This document shows positions 1 through 10,581 of a stretch of DNA of 64,000 bases, one piece after another. The stretch is from Cylindrotheca closterium (lineage: Eukaryota; Bacillariophyta; Bacillariophyceae; Bacillariales; Bacillariaceae). Every line of letters begins with the position of its first letter. The stretch's first letter is position 1. The notes under the pieces are model-generated. The model was not told the DNA's origin, ran no database searches, and was given only the letters and a program-made list of their open reading frames with translations. Where the stretch lies: contig CAKOGP040001892.1 in the NCBI GenBank assembly GCA_933822405.4, forward strand, positions 1-64,000, in the 5' to 3' direction. Position numbers and translations under genes: made by a program.

Positions 1-1098
1 AGCATCACTGGCACCTGTTCCTATTGTAGGCAATCCATAGCCGACGTAGATTCGAGCTCAGTATACTCCAGAGGTGGCTAGAGCGTTGAGGCTCTCATTA
101 CAGCTACGGAGTTGATTATCTGACAACGGATGCCTTCAACTTCACAGTCATAGTGCAATGGACAATGTCAAGTTATGACTACGTCGTGGCAGCTGTCAAA
201 AACGTCAAGGAAACATTAAAGGTCAGCCCAAAATGGAAAATGCCCAAGAATGCACCAACGCCAATGACTAGTGCCTATGAACCGGAGATGGATGGATCAA
301 GCCAATTAGGACAAGAAGACCATACCTACTTCCAAGAGTTGATTGGGATATTACAATGGGCGACAGAGATTGGATGAGTCGACATCTTACTGGAAGTCTC
401 ACTTCTGAGCCAGTATCAAGCAGCCCCAAGGGAAGGACACATGGAACAAGTATCGAGGATATTTGCTTTCTTGGATACCTTTCCAAAATTGACTCTTTAC
501 TATCATTGGAGGACGCCAAACGTAGACTATTCCAAGTTGAGATCCTCCAGGGAGGATTTTGAGGTATACTATTGAGAGGCGATGGAAGAGATGCCACACA
601 ACACACCCAAACCAAGGGGACAAAGTGTAGGAAGTACTGGCTGCATGGGTAGATGCTTCACATGGTGCCAATAAGAAAACGCGGAAATCACATACAGGGT
701 ACATAATTTTCCTCAATCGAGCACCTATCTTATGGTACAGCAAACGACAGAATACAGTGGAAGCGAGTACTTTTGGTTCCGAATTCATTGCTTTGAAGTC
801 ATGCATCAAAGCCATCACGCATTTGAAACTCAAATTGAGGATGTTTGGAATACCTTTGGAAGAAGGACCGTCGCACATATTCTGCGACAATGAGAGCGTG
901 GTGACGAATTCAACAATGGTTGAATCCACTTTGAACAAGAAGCACAATTCGATTGCTTATCATTACACAAGGTGGAACATGGCTGCAGGAGATGTTGACG
1001 TATCATGGATTGCAGGAATGTTGAACCTTGCTGATGCCTTCACAAAACGATTGACACAAGAAAGGAGAGGGCGACTATTTTGGGAATGGACGTACTAG
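1..1098 (+). mobile_element. Degenerate Ty1/Copia retrotransposon, 3' end (RT tail and RNase H)
   Basis: This is the tail of a Copia-type Pol polyprotein broken into pieces. A first piece (about 153-370) reads like the end of the reverse transcriptase, with the segment YFQELIGILQWATEIG. The same frame then meets a TGA where family members have an arginine (near 375) and continues as VDILLEVSLLSQYQAAPREGH. A second stop lies near 572, and a frame change occurs near 620. From about 630 to 1098 an open stretch encodes the RNase H end, including the motif EASTFGSEFIALK, a CDNESVV segment and the terminal LADAFTKRL block. Integrase and gag are absent and I could not define LTRs. It is a dead partial copy cut by the window edge or truncated before it. 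The order of motifs and the family assignment are clear; the exact 5' limit is not. Confidence 0.85.
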
Positions 1099-1545
1099 AC
1101 ACGTTATTGAACTGGATCCCACCGTTGGAACCCAATTCGAGGGGACCAAATGAAAGCTTCCGTGCTATTGCACACGCATGCAATCGTTTGTGTCCGTAAG
1201 TGAACAGGATCGGCCTTCGCGGAAGCCTGTTGATGAAACGACAATGACAACACTCTTTTTAAGAATACAATTTGATCTACATTACTATCTTTAATATCTA
1301 CTACTTCGTAAGTCAACACTCTCGTAATAAGGTAACGATTACATTTATATGAAACAACGCACTCGCAGGCAATTACTGCGACTGTTATTTGCGATTTCGC
1401 TGGAAAATTTTCAAATACGTCATGTGACAAAGCGGAGACGGAAAATCCAGAAGCTGTGACGTCTTCCTGTCTCGATCGTGCCAAATTTTTTATAATATAT
1501 TGAGTCGGCGTCACATTTTTCGAACACGCCGAATAAGGAGCGACA
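1099..1545. other. Intergenic; promoter region of first SET gene
   Basis: No gene seen. It may hold remains of the Copia 3' LTR (a TGTTGATGAAACG stretch near 1227), but no matching 5' LTR is in the window. The last 100 bases resemble the region upstream of the second SET gene. Confidence 0.5.
1441..1515 (+). promoter_or_regulatory. Duplicated upstream block with TGACGTC element
   Basis: A block reading ATCCAGAAGCTGTGACGTC then TTCCTGTCTC recurs, with changes, at 3320-3405 ahead of the paralogous SET gene. It contains TGACGTC at 1457-1463, 89 bases before the ATG. TGACGT is the core of the cAMP/CO2-responsive elements known from diatom carbonic anhydrase promoters. A role here is inference from motif identity and from retention in both copies. 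Confidence 0.4.
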
Positions 1546-2973
1546 ATGATGAGCTTGAGATTTTTGCCTCTGTTTATACTCTACTTCATTTCCTTCCTTT
1601 CCAATGCAATAGTAGCTAAGGAAGACAAGAACAATGCCGAAGCGATTAGGAGCACAAAAAGGAACACACTGAACCTCAATGTTCACGACAATCGTCGTCC
1701 TCGTGACGATCATGTGATTGATAATGCGAAGCAAGATGAAGCTGTGCGAAATATGGTGAAATGGTCCATTGAGCAAGGAGGCTATATTCATCCATATGTC
1801 GAGATACGACGATGGGATCCTTCTGATCCTAGTAGTTATTTCGGTGCCTTTGTCAATGGGCCTGTGAAAAAAGATGAACTGCTCATCAAAATTCCCGGAT
1901 CCATTGAGATTCAGATTGACGATTTTTTTAGAATGGGCAAGTTACCGTACAGCGATGTCGTATGTGAGTTGGCTTGGACGTTGAAACGGGAATATGAACT
2001 CGGGGAAGACAGCAAATTTGCTCCATACATTGAATACATCAAAACACAATCCAAATATCAAATACCGGCCATGTGGACCGATGTGGGCAAAAGCTTGATC
2101 ACAAAAGTGCAGGGTGACCTATCAATGATGGACTTCGATTTGGAAGATACGCCCGGAGAGCACATGCATAACTGGATTTATGAATATTTTGGTGGAGAGT
2201 TGTGCTTGCTCGATGCAGACAATGAGGAAGAAATGGAGGAGTGGTATGTTGCCATGGCCACACAAAGAGGGTATGACTATTGTCTCATTCCGTAAGTTAC
2301 AATAACTATATCCAATACCTTCACACAACATATTCTAATTGTCACTCAATTCCTGTTTGCAAATTCTATCCAAAGAATTTACGATATGCTCAATCACAGC
2401 AATGAGCGTGTAAATAGCATAACTCGGCCGTCGATATACAACAGGGATGGCTTTGGTGTTTATGCCCTGGAAGACTTGAATGCTGGGGACGAAATATTGT
2501 ACTCTTACTATGACTGTCCCGACTGCAAGGGCTGTCCAACCTGTGGAACCAGCTTAGAATATTGGGGAACACCCGAAATGATTCGAGATTTTGGCTTTGT
2601 TGAACCATATCCACACCGGTTTTACTACGACGACATGGGTCCCGTCTATTTGAGAGTCGATGAGCATCCAGATGGGCTTGAGATTAGTAATGAGGGAGGA
2701 GAATGGCCCGAGATTGAATGGATTGAATCTCAGATTGCGAGATTGAAGCCAATGTTCGAGAGAGATATTTATCCACTGAGGAATGTATTGCCATCGCATG
2801 AGCTCGAAACAATTGTCAACTATCATGGCTCGCTCTTGGACTTTTTTACGGCCTACCAGGAAGTTGATGCCGCGGATAGCAAAGATGAGAATCATGGAGA
2901 AAGTGACACTGGCAGAGATGAAGACCTCTCAGATGGAGGAGAAGGAGATGCCCCCCACTGCAGAAGCAGATGA
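1546..2973 (+). CDS. SET-domain lysine methyltransferase, paralog 1 (secretory N-terminus)
   Basis: Two exons, 1546-2291 and 2376-2973, with an 84-bp intron (GTAAGT...AG). The splice restores the codon for P in the conserved LIPIYDMLNH run; protein 447 aa. Residues 1-24 form a signal peptide (LRFLPLFILYFISFLSNAIVA). A SET domain of the RuBisCO-LSMT/SETD3-like class spans about residues 95-320, with YFGAFVNGP near the start, the substrate/cofactor motif YDMLNHS at 251-257 and GDEILYSYY before a CxxCxxCxxC cluster (Cys 296, 299, 302, 305) that could bind zinc. The C-terminus is acidic. The expected activity is S-adenosylmethionine-dependent methylation of protein lysines; the target is unknown. 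The presequence suggests entry into the secretory or plastid route, unusual for a histone-type enzyme. It heads a tandem array of three paralogs. Confidence 0.85.
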
Positions 2974-3463
2974 CAAAGAGTTGTCATTCTAGTGCAAAAG
3001 CTATCATAGTACGCATAAGATGTACCTATATCGTCCTCCAAATGAAACCTTCTTATCGTCATATCCCGAGGCAGCAAAAATGACAACCAGCTAGTATATT
3101 ACCACCATCGTGGTCGTCAAGGTTGTGCTGGTCTTTCTTATGTTGTCGCCATTTCCATAGTTGACATCAGTGCCCTGAATCAGTCTCGGTAGCTTAAAGT
3201 ATAGGCAAAGGGGGGCATTCACGTGACAAAGTGAAGAGGGGACGGTACTGTACGTACACGTGTACTGCACTGACAATACCGATACTGTAGTATGCTGTAG
3301 GCTATTATTAAAAAGGTAGGATCCAGAAACTGTGACGTCCTCCTGTCTGTCAGGGATTTATCGGTCGTGTGAAATTGACAATATATTTGTCGCGTCGCAT
3401 TTTTCAATTTTCAATAATAATACAGTATACCGTACAATAAGAGCAGAAGCAACAGGTGAATGA
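2974..3463. other. Intergenic; promoter region of second SET gene
   Basis: No gene seen. TGACGTC lies at 3333-3339 in a block (about 3320-3405) that matches the block upstream of the first SET gene; here it sits 131 bases before the ATG. The rest shows no recognisable feature. Confidence 0.5.
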
Positions 3464-4981
3464 ATGATGACAGCGATGAGCCTGGCGCATAGGGCTCTGG
3501 TTTCATTCTACCTCGCTATCTTGCTTCCCCATGCAATAGGAGCAGTCAAAGGAGGCCAGAATACCGGCGAAAAGAGGAGAACGAGGAGGAAAACACAAAA
3601 CCTCAATCTCCACATTGACGATCACGTCATCAATTACGCCAAGCAAGATGAAGCTGTGCGAAATATGGTGAAATGGTCCATTGAGCAAGGAGGCTATATT
3701 CATCCAAATGTCGAGATACGACGATGGGATCCTTCCGATCCTAGTAGTTATTTCGGTGCCTTTGTCAATGGTCCTGTAAAAGAAGATGAACTGCTAATAA
3801 AAATTCCGGGATCCATCAAGATTCAGCTTGACGATTCCTATAGATCAGGTACTGATCTCACTTACGCCGATGTCGTATGTGAACTAGCGTGGACGTTGAA
3901 ACGGGAATATGAACTCGGGGAAGACAGCAACTATGCTCCTTACATTGAATATATCGAGACACAATCGAAACATCAAATACCGGCTATGTGGACCGATGTA
4001 GGCAAGCACTTGATCACAAAAGTGCAAGGTGACCTATCGATGATGGACTTCGACACAGAGAGTATATCTGGAATACATATGCATGATTGGATTGATGACT
4101 ACTTTGGTGGAGAGTTTTGCTTGATCGACACAGAGAGTGGGGAAGAAATGGAAGAATGGTATGTTGCTATGGCAACACAAAGAGGTTATGACTATTGTCT
4201 GATTCCGTAAGTTATTGCAGTAATCATGCTCAATCCGTTCCTCAATGTGTGCTGTTGACTGTTGTCGGATTGCCGCTCAAATCCTGCTTTTTGGACACTG
4301 GTTGTATGTTCATGCACATGCTGTCTTTAAAGAGTCTATGATATGCTTAATCATCACAATGGGATTGTTAACAGCATAACTCGGCCGTCCATTTATGACA
4401 AGGATGGTTTTGGCGTTTATGCCTTGCAAGACTTGAATGCTGGGGAAGAACTGCTGTACTCTTACCATAACTGCCCGGACTGTAAGGCTTGCCCAACCTG
4501 TGAAACGAGTCTGGACTACTGGGGAACGCCCGAAATGATTCGAGATTTTGGCTTTGTCGAACCATATCCACAACGTTTTTATTATAAGGACAGGGGCCCC
4601 GTCTACCTTAAAATCGACGAAACACCACGTGGATTTGCGATAAGCAATGAAGGAGGGGAATGGCCCGAGATTGAATGGATCGAATCTGAGATTGTGCGAC
4701 TGGAACGCTTGTACGAGCAGGACATTCATCCTCTGAGGAATGTGTTGCCGCTGCATGAGCTCGAAACAATTGTCCATTATCACGAGTCGCTATTGCAGTT
4801 GTTTATGGCCTACTACGAGGCTCATTTGGCGGAAAACCATGAACTGGATAGCGAGGATAATGAAAGCGAGAGCGAAGATGAAGAATCCTCAGACGACGAA
4901 GACGATGTCCTCCAAAAGTTCGTCAATGCCGAGAAAGAAGAAGAAGCAGAAGATGCCGATGAATTTAGTACAGAATTGTGA
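3464..4981 (+). CDS. SET-domain lysine methyltransferase, paralog 2 (acidic tail)
   Basis: Two exons, 3464-4206 and 4333-4981, with a 126-bp GTAAGT...AG intron at exactly the same codon as in paralog 1; protein 463 aa. An N-terminal signal peptide (hydrophobic run ALVSFYLAILLPHAIGA) precedes the SET domain. The YDMLNH motif is at 250-255, GEELLYSY follows, and the CPDCKACPTC cluster gives Cys 295, 298, 301 and 304. Most of residues 50-420 align with paralog 1 with few changes, so the duplication is fairly recent. The last 45 residues are almost all Asp, Glu, Ser and Lys, a longer acidic tail than in paralog 1. Such tails often mediate binding to basic proteins, but no partner can be named. 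Confidence 0.85.
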
Positions 4982-5679
4982 GATCAAGATACATATCAGA
5001 ATCGCAGAGGATGGCATGAATGGAAAGAGACGAATCTCAATTTTAGGTCAGAAGTGGGTCAATTTGACCAATGAGATCGACAACGGTCCTACATCGATTC
5101 CACTAGTAAGTATTCTGGCCCGTCGTTGTGAAGCTATCATAGTCTCTCCGCTTGTCGAAGAAGATAGACCAGCGTGTAATGGCTTTGCTTCTGTGAGCTG
5201 TGAGCTTTCATTAGATATTATGATGCAGCTGCCACCCCTACATTGGGATGCTCAACAGCTCTGACTTCGTCCGTGCCGTTGCTGCTATCTCCAACTGCTA
5301 CAATGAATTCCTTCAGCCAAAATGGGTCAACCAAGAATAACTCCAGTTGTTTCCTCTGTTATTGCTGTACCGGTATTAATACATGCAGTGGTATTATCTT
5401 CGCTTCTTTAACTCACAGCTTGAACGACTAATATGACCTGTTTTGGAGGGAAAACTGCGCGCCTAGCTAATGTCACGAGGATTATAACGCTCGGCACGCG
5501 TTTTTGAATTCACAACCTGCATGATCCGCCGATACGAAGAATTTAGGAATCATCTCCACTAATAACTATATACGACATTCACCACCGTTTCATGATTCAT
5601 TGTTGTTTCAGGTGTCATCACATCATCACATCAGCCATACCGGTACATCAACGATATAAACAGTGAAATCAATCCCACC
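4982..5679. other. Intergenic, no gene supported
   Basis: Short open frames here (for example 5243-5431) lack any family resemblance. Two copies of the palindrome TACCGGTA occur, at 5368-5375 and 5638-5645; the second lies 35 bases before the next start codon. Confidence 0.5.
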
Positions 5680-6936
5680 ATGCCGAATAAGCTTATTGGT
5701 TTCCTCGCTCAACTTGGGGCTCTTCTTTCAGCTGAACAAGAACCAATTGGGCCTGATTATGCCAGACAAGATGAGACAGTAAAGGAACTTGTAGATTGGT
5801 CCACGTCCAAAGGCGGGTTCTTTCATCCTCATGTACAAATCCGACGATGGAATCTCTCCGATCCTACCTCATATTTCGGTGCCTTTCTCAATGGGCCAGT
5901 GAAGAAGGATGATTTGCTCATGAGAATACCAGGAGACATCAAGCTTCAGTTGCACACCGATTTCTGGACGAACAGCTCTATTGTCGATGAAGTCGTATGT
6001 GAATTAGCGTGGCTTCTCAAGCATGAATACGACAATGGAACCAAAAGCATCTACAAACCCTATATCGACTACATCAAAACTCAATCAAAGCATCAGATTC
6101 CGGTCATGTGGAGCACCAAAGGCAAAAAGCTGTTGGAAAAGGTTCAGGTCGATATTGATTTGCGTGATCTGAACGCGGATGAAGACAGCGGAAGCCATTT
6201 CCACAACTGGATTGATCAATGGTATGGTAGCGAGGACTGCCTCTATGATACAGAGACAGATCAAGAACTAGAAAAATGGTTCTTGGCAATGGCACAACAA
6301 CGAGGCTACGACTATGCTCTTATTCCAATCTACGACATGCTGAATCACGATCCAGGGAATGTCAATACCATTACTCGTCCATCCATTTACGACACGAATG
6401 GCTTTGGAGTATACGCACTACGAGATATGGAAGCGGGAGAAGAATTGCTGTATGACTATTACGATTGTCCGGATTGCAAGAGATGCGAGACTTGTGGCTC
6501 GTCATCTAGCTATTGGGGAACACCCGAAATGCTTCGGGATTTTGGTTTTGTAGAAGCGCATCCACACAAATATCATTTCTATGAAGGTGAACTGTCGGTG
6601 ACGTTAATAATCGATAAGGATAGGGACGATGGGTCCTATAAAGTTTCTTGCACGAACAAGTGCCCAAGCACCAAGGAGATTGAAAGGCATTACAACAAAC
6701 TCCTTCCTTTATTGGAGAAGGACATACTACCACTCAGCGAAACGTTACCATCGGATGAATACTTTATGATTAAGATGTACTATGATACTTTGGTGACCGA
6801 CTTCAAGCAGTACCTGGACCACCCAGAGTCTGCGATTGTCACTCGCGTCAAGTATGATACCCCCCCTGACAAAACAACTTTCGAAGCTACCACCACTGTC
6901 AGAACCAGTACAGCTGGAAAGGGAGCTGATCTGTAG
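5680..6936 (+). CDS. SET-domain lysine methyltransferase, paralog 3 (intronless)
   Basis: A single 418-aa reading frame. The SET core is the same as in the two upstream paralogs: SYFGAFLNGP at 64-73, YDMLNH at 218-223, GFGVYALRD at 241-249, GEELLYDYY at 253-261 and a CxxCxxCxxC cluster at Cys 263, 266, 269 and 272. The codons around LIPIYDMLNH are contiguous, so the intron carried by both neighbours is absent. The N-terminus (MPNKLIGFLAQLGALLSAEQ) is only weakly hydrophobic and much shorter, so secretion is uncertain. The long acidic tail is missing. It is the most divergent member and either lost the intron, perhaps through a reverse-transcribed copy, or represents the intronless ancestor. 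Methyltransferase activity is expected from the intact SET motifs; the substrate is unknown. Confidence 0.87.
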   Translation: MPNKLIGFLAQLGALLSAEQEPIGPDYARQDETVKELVDWSTSKGGFFHPHVQIRRWNLSDPTSYFGAFLNGPVKKDDLLMRIPGDIKLQLHTDFWTNSSIVDEVVCELAWLLKHEYDNGTKSIYKPYIDYIKTQSKHQIPVMWSTKGKKLLEKVQVDIDLRDLNADEDSGSHFHNWIDQWYGSEDCLYDTETDQELEKWFLAMAQQRGYDYALIPIYDMLNHDPGNVNTITRPSIYDTNGFGVYALRDMEAGEELLYDYYDCPDCKRCETCGSSSSYWGTPEMLRDFGFVEAHPHKYHFYEGELSVTLIIDKDRDDGSYKVSCTNKCPSTKEIERHYNKLLPLLEKDILPLSETLPSDEYFMIKMYYDTLVTDFKQYLDHPESAIVTRVKYDTPPDKTTFEATTTVRTSTAGKGADL

Positions 6937-7029
6937 CATTTCCTAAAGAAAGAGAAATAGAGAACTAGAGCTATCGCAGATACATAACATTTATAGTGAA
7001 TCTACTGCCAGTATGTGATGTATTGATAT

Positions 7030-9621
7030 CTAAAGCATGAAGTCAATCGGGTTGGAACTGGGATCACTTGCCGCCAATTGGAAGACGTGTTCCACAAATT
7101 TCATGGATCGCTCCGTAGCACCTTCTTGTTTCAAACGTTCCAACTGAGTTTCACTAATTCCCTTCCAATTCATGCTCAAGTCGGCTTGTCCGGGAGGCCT
7201 GAAACGCTCCAACACTGCAGCATTAATGTAGACTTGATCATGACCATAACCACTCATGATCCATTCTTCGTTGCGTTGTGGCTCTTCTGTCTCTGTCTTC
7301 GCCTCTTCTTCTTTTGCTTCTTCTTCCTTTTCTTCTTCTTCGGGCGGAGGGACATAGATAGGAACCGGTGTTGGGCGATTGGGATTGGGGCGAGTAGGCG
7401 GGCGCGGACGGGCTCGTCGCTCCTGGCTCCATTCGCACTGGATTCCACCCTTCAAGATTACCATGTATTCGGAATCAAACCACATTTCCAACTTCCAACG
7501 AACATTATCATTCCACGATGTTCCAAACTGCTCTTCCCATTCCACTCGAGCATTTAGCTTTCGTTCTTCGGCATCAAAGGTCATGTTGGTAAACTTGACG
7601 CGGGTGGGTAATGGAGTGTCGTCATCCAGAGAAGGCAGGGAGCTACACGAAGGATGCTCATAGGACACATATGAATTTTCAGGACTCAAAAAGTGATAGG
7701 ATGCGCTTCCCGTGTAAAGTCTCTTGCAAAAGACATTGCCCCACAACGAAGTCCCATTGTATTTTGGGATTCCAGTTGATACATCGCTTCCATCTTCTTG
7801 ATACTGTTGGTAAAGCATTTTATCTTGTCCCGAACCAAATACAATCACCCGTGGTATTGGAATCTTGCCAATGGTTTGACGTGTCCAAATCAATTCCTCA
7901 AAGTGTTGACTGGTGGTTTCCCAGACAATCTTGTGGCCAACTTCGACGCCCAGTGGGACATTGTCAAAATCAATGTAACCCAAAAGAGCCCGCTGATAAT
8001 GATCTGACTTGGGCCACGCAATTTTGGGAGTATTTGGATCATCACTAAAGTCTAGATAGAAAGTATAGGCACCCTGAACATAGGCATTGGAAGCAACAGT
8101 GATATCCATGGTTTGCAGTTCACCATTCTTGTCCAGTGGATGGCGCTTCTTTTTTCTCCATGTGACCGTCCATCGTCCATCTAGTGGATAGCCTGCTAAC
8201 TCTTGCTGCTCCTTTTCCAATTTCTTGACGCTGGAGGGTGTTAATGCGCTGGGCCAGTCCCGTTTCATGTACACCCGGCCACCACTTAGAAAGCGATAGG
8301 AAGAATGGAATCCAAGAACGACATCCCACTCGTAGGCTCCTCTCAATCGAGAAGGCCACTTGATCTTTCCATGAAAGGTTCGAGAAGGCATATGGAAGTG
8401 ACACGAGTCGGGTTCGAAGAAGACTACCTTTTGCGCCATCTCACCATTGGCAAGGACCCATCTTTCTGGATGCGATTGAATCGACCGATAGATGTTCAGA
8501 AAAGGAGTATTCTCTGTCTTTTTATTCTTGAGTCTCGCCCAGTCCCAATGAAAACTGAGTTGTCCAATCTTGCCCCGATATGGATGGTATACTTGATGCT
8601 TCAATGGGAAATCAGAACGTTCGTAGTATTTCTTGTCGGGAGGATGCAAGAGTTCCCCAGTTTCCCTCAATGAAATTTCAAAAAGCGAAAGGCTGGTTCG
8701 ACAAATAGGACAACGTCCTAGTGTCGGAGCATCCAAATGAGCATCTGAAACGGATAGTGGAGGCCACCGAGTCTCCTCCCCATATGCATTGACCACACGT
8801 TCCATACATGGGACACAAAAGGAATGACCGCATGGTCCTCTGGCCATTGTGTCTGGATCTGCCAAACAAATAGGGCACGATTTATCCTCATTTTCTTCCA
8901 TCTCAGCAATATTTGCAGGAGAGGTGTGTGGTCGATCCAATGTGTTGGGAATTGCAATCACCTTTTGAAACCCATCATCCGAGGAACTGGGAGCTTCAGA
9001 CGAAGAAGAGGATGAGGAAGATGACCTTGAAACCTCTGCGGAAGCAGCGGATGCGTCGTCGTCTTCATCTTTCTCATTTTCTTCAATTTCATTGTCTTCG
9101 TCATCTTTCTCAGATTCTTCAACTTCAGCACTAATGTCAACTTCAGAGTCGTCAACTTCGGTATCATCCGCATCATTTTCCGTCTCATCAACTTCAGTAT
9201 CGTCCACATCATTTTCAGCCCCATCAGCTTCCTCGTCTACTTCGGTTTCATCGTTTTCCTCGTCTTCTGCAACAATGTCAACTTCAGACTCGTCCAAATG
9301 ACCGGCTTCACTTTCACTAACTTCAGGATTGTCTTCCTTTGGTTTAGTCAACACTTCAGGAAGGGGGTTTTGCAGCAACGCTTGGATTTGACGCTTAGGC
9401 AGCTTCATGATCTGGTCCACGGTGGCGCCGACGGTATTTTCGTCAAATGCTGGAGCAGTCAATAACTTTTTCGTCACTAGTTCACGAATTTTCTTCATCT
9501 TTTCCTGCTCCTGCGGACTCATTTCCGTTTCATCTTTCTGCTCAGAGCCTTCAGCTTGCTCTTGTGCGCCATCCTCATCATCAGACACGGCTTTTGGAAT
9601 GCTCCACCACTCCATGGACAC
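7030..9621 (-). CDS. RING-type zinc finger protein with acidic region (putative E3 ubiquitin ligase)
   Basis: Single reading frame of 863 aa. Residues 1-100 are charged. Residues 100-190 form an acidic tract with repeated TEVD/SEVD units, followed by a polyserine run (about 200-210). A RING finger begins at Cys 249 (CPICLADPD), continues through GPCGHSFCVPC and ends with CPIC near residue 304. The gap between the two halves is about 30 residues longer than in a typical RING because of an inserted loop. The remaining 540 residues contain tryptophan- and tyrosine-rich, probably beta-structured segments (for example AYEWDVVLGFHSSYRF and GAYTFYLDF) that I cannot assign, then a Pro/Glu-rich low-complexity stretch. 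RING proteins usually recruit E2 enzymes for substrate ubiquitination. The start fits the first ATG; it lies 207 bp from the next minus-strand gene. Confidence 0.8.
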   Translation of the reverse strand: MSMEWWSIPKAVSDDEDGAQEQAEGSEQKDETEMSPQEQEKMKKIRELVTKKLLTAPAFDENTVGATVDQIMKLPKRQIQALLQNPLPEVLTKPKEDNPEVSESEAGHLDESEVDIVAEDEENDETEVDEEADGAENDVDDTEVDETENDADDTEVDDSEVDISAEVEESEKDDEDNEIEENEKDEDDDASAASAEVSRSSSSSSSSSEAPSSSDDGFQKVIAIPNTLDRPHTSPANIAEMEENEDKSCPICLADPDTMARGPCGHSFCVPCMERVVNAYGEETRWPPLSVSDAHLDAPTLGRCPICRTSLSLFEISLRETGELLHPPDKKYYERSDFPLKHQVYHPYRGKIGQLSFHWDWARLKNKKTENTPFLNIYRSIQSHPERWVLANGEMAQKVVFFEPDSCHFHMPSRTFHGKIKWPSRLRGAYEWDVVLGFHSSYRFLSGGRVYMKRDWPSALTPSSVKKLEKEQQELAGYPLDGRWTVTWRKKKRHPLDKNGELQTMDITVASNAYVQGAYTFYLDFSDDPNTPKIAWPKSDHYQRALLGYIDFDNVPLGVEVGHKIVWETTSQHFEELIWTRQTIGKIPIPRVIVFGSGQDKMLYQQYQEDGSDVSTGIPKYNGTSLWGNVFCKRLYTGSASYHFLSPENSYVSYEHPSCSSLPSLDDDTPLPTRVKFTNMTFDAEERKLNARVEWEEQFGTSWNDNVRWKLEMWFDSEYMVILKGGIQCEWSQERRARPRPPTRPNPNRPTPVPIYVPPPEEEEKEEEAKEEEAKTETEEPQRNEEWIMSGYGHDQVYINAAVLERFRPPGQADLSMNWKGISETQLERLKQEGATERSMKFVEHVFQLAASDPSSNPIDFML

Positions 9622-9828
9622 AATAATTGTCTTTCTCCACTACTTGTCTCCCAAAGTGACTCTATTTGTAAGAGGATGATGGAATAGGTGAGAAGATGAT
9701 TTTTGGCGGGACGAATGGCAAACTGAAGTTGAAAGTATGTCTTCCCTGGAACTAGAATAGTGCTTATATGCATCTACGTACGCAAAATGTACAGTACTAC
9801 CGGTATGTATTGACCCCGCTTTCGGCAT

Positions 9829-10581
9829 CTATGCGTCCACTGCCTCTACAGTGTCCAAGACATCATCCAACAAGTCCAAAACATCTGGAGCCCCTTGCTC
9901 TGCCCAAGCTTCCGTAATCTGCTTGGCTTTACTGTTGTCTTGTTCTTCAGCGGCATTGAGATCTCCAGTAAGCGCATGAAGGATATCACTGACATGGTAT
10001 TCCTTCGAAATCATTTGCGCCTTTGTCAACTTCAAATCCAATTCTAGCTTGCTCATTTCCGTAGTCATATCACCATAGTAGAGTTGCCATTGGCTGATCT
10101 CCCATTTGAGATTAGCATTCGATACCATGTCGGAACATGACAATGGCTTCTTGGTCATGGGACAAATATCGCCATTCTCGTCCAACCATTTGCTAAGAGC
10201 AGCTCTTTCAAAGTTGTGCCCTGTCTTGGTCATGACTGGATCCTCCATTATTTCCCTGGTTAGTGGACAGAGGAATTTCTTCTCCGGAATTGCGGCTGTC
10301 ACGGACGATGACAATACCGCTACCGCATGATCCTCGTCCAACTCCACGACTGCAATTCCATTCTTCTTTGCCCAATAGTCAATCTTGAACTTGAGTGCCT
10401 TATCGCTAATGATATTGCTGACGCGAAGAGGGTTTCCGGTGACAGGATCCATTTTATTGCCATCGTTCAACCAATCCATAATGGCAGAACGTTCGTAATG
10501 AGTCCCATATCGAGTAACGACAGGATCGTTCATCATCTTCTTGGTGAGAGGGCATACGTATTCGGAAGGGATCTTTGTCAT
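9829..10581 (-). CDS. Twin U-box protein (putative E3 ubiquitin ligase)
   Basis: A 250-aa protein with two U-box domains in tandem. The first, about residues 5-75, reads EYVCPLTKKMMNDPVV through GTHYERSAIMDWL to DPVTGNPL. The second, about 105-175, reads KFLCPLTREIMEDPVM, GHNFERAALSKWL and CPMTKKPL. The C-terminal 75 residues are probably helical and acidic. I start at the ATG immediately before TKIPSEYVCPL. The frame remains open for 87 more codons upstream, but that stretch has no conserved character and looks like 5' leader. U-boxes fold like RING domains without zinc and bind E2 enzymes. Two in one short protein with no other domain is unusual; it could act as a dimer-like E2 platform, but this is inference. 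Confidence 0.85.
   Translation of the reverse strand: MTKIPSEYVCPLTKKMMNDPVVTRYGTHYERSAIMDWLNDGNKMDPVTGNPLRVSNIISDKALKFKIDYWAKKNGIAVVELDEDHAVAVLSSSVTAAIPEKKFLCPLTREIMEDPVMTKTGHNFERAALSKWLDENGDICPMTKKPLSCSDMVSNANLKWEISQWQLYYGDMTTEMSKLELDLKLTKAQMISKEYHVSDILHALTGDLNAAEEQDNSKAKQITEAWAEQGAPDVLDLLDDVLDTVEAVDA

Noticed and set aside
9092..9301. Plus-strand Ser/Thr-rich frame
   Set aside because: It is the antisense of the acidic TEVD repeats of the RING gene; the composition follows from that.
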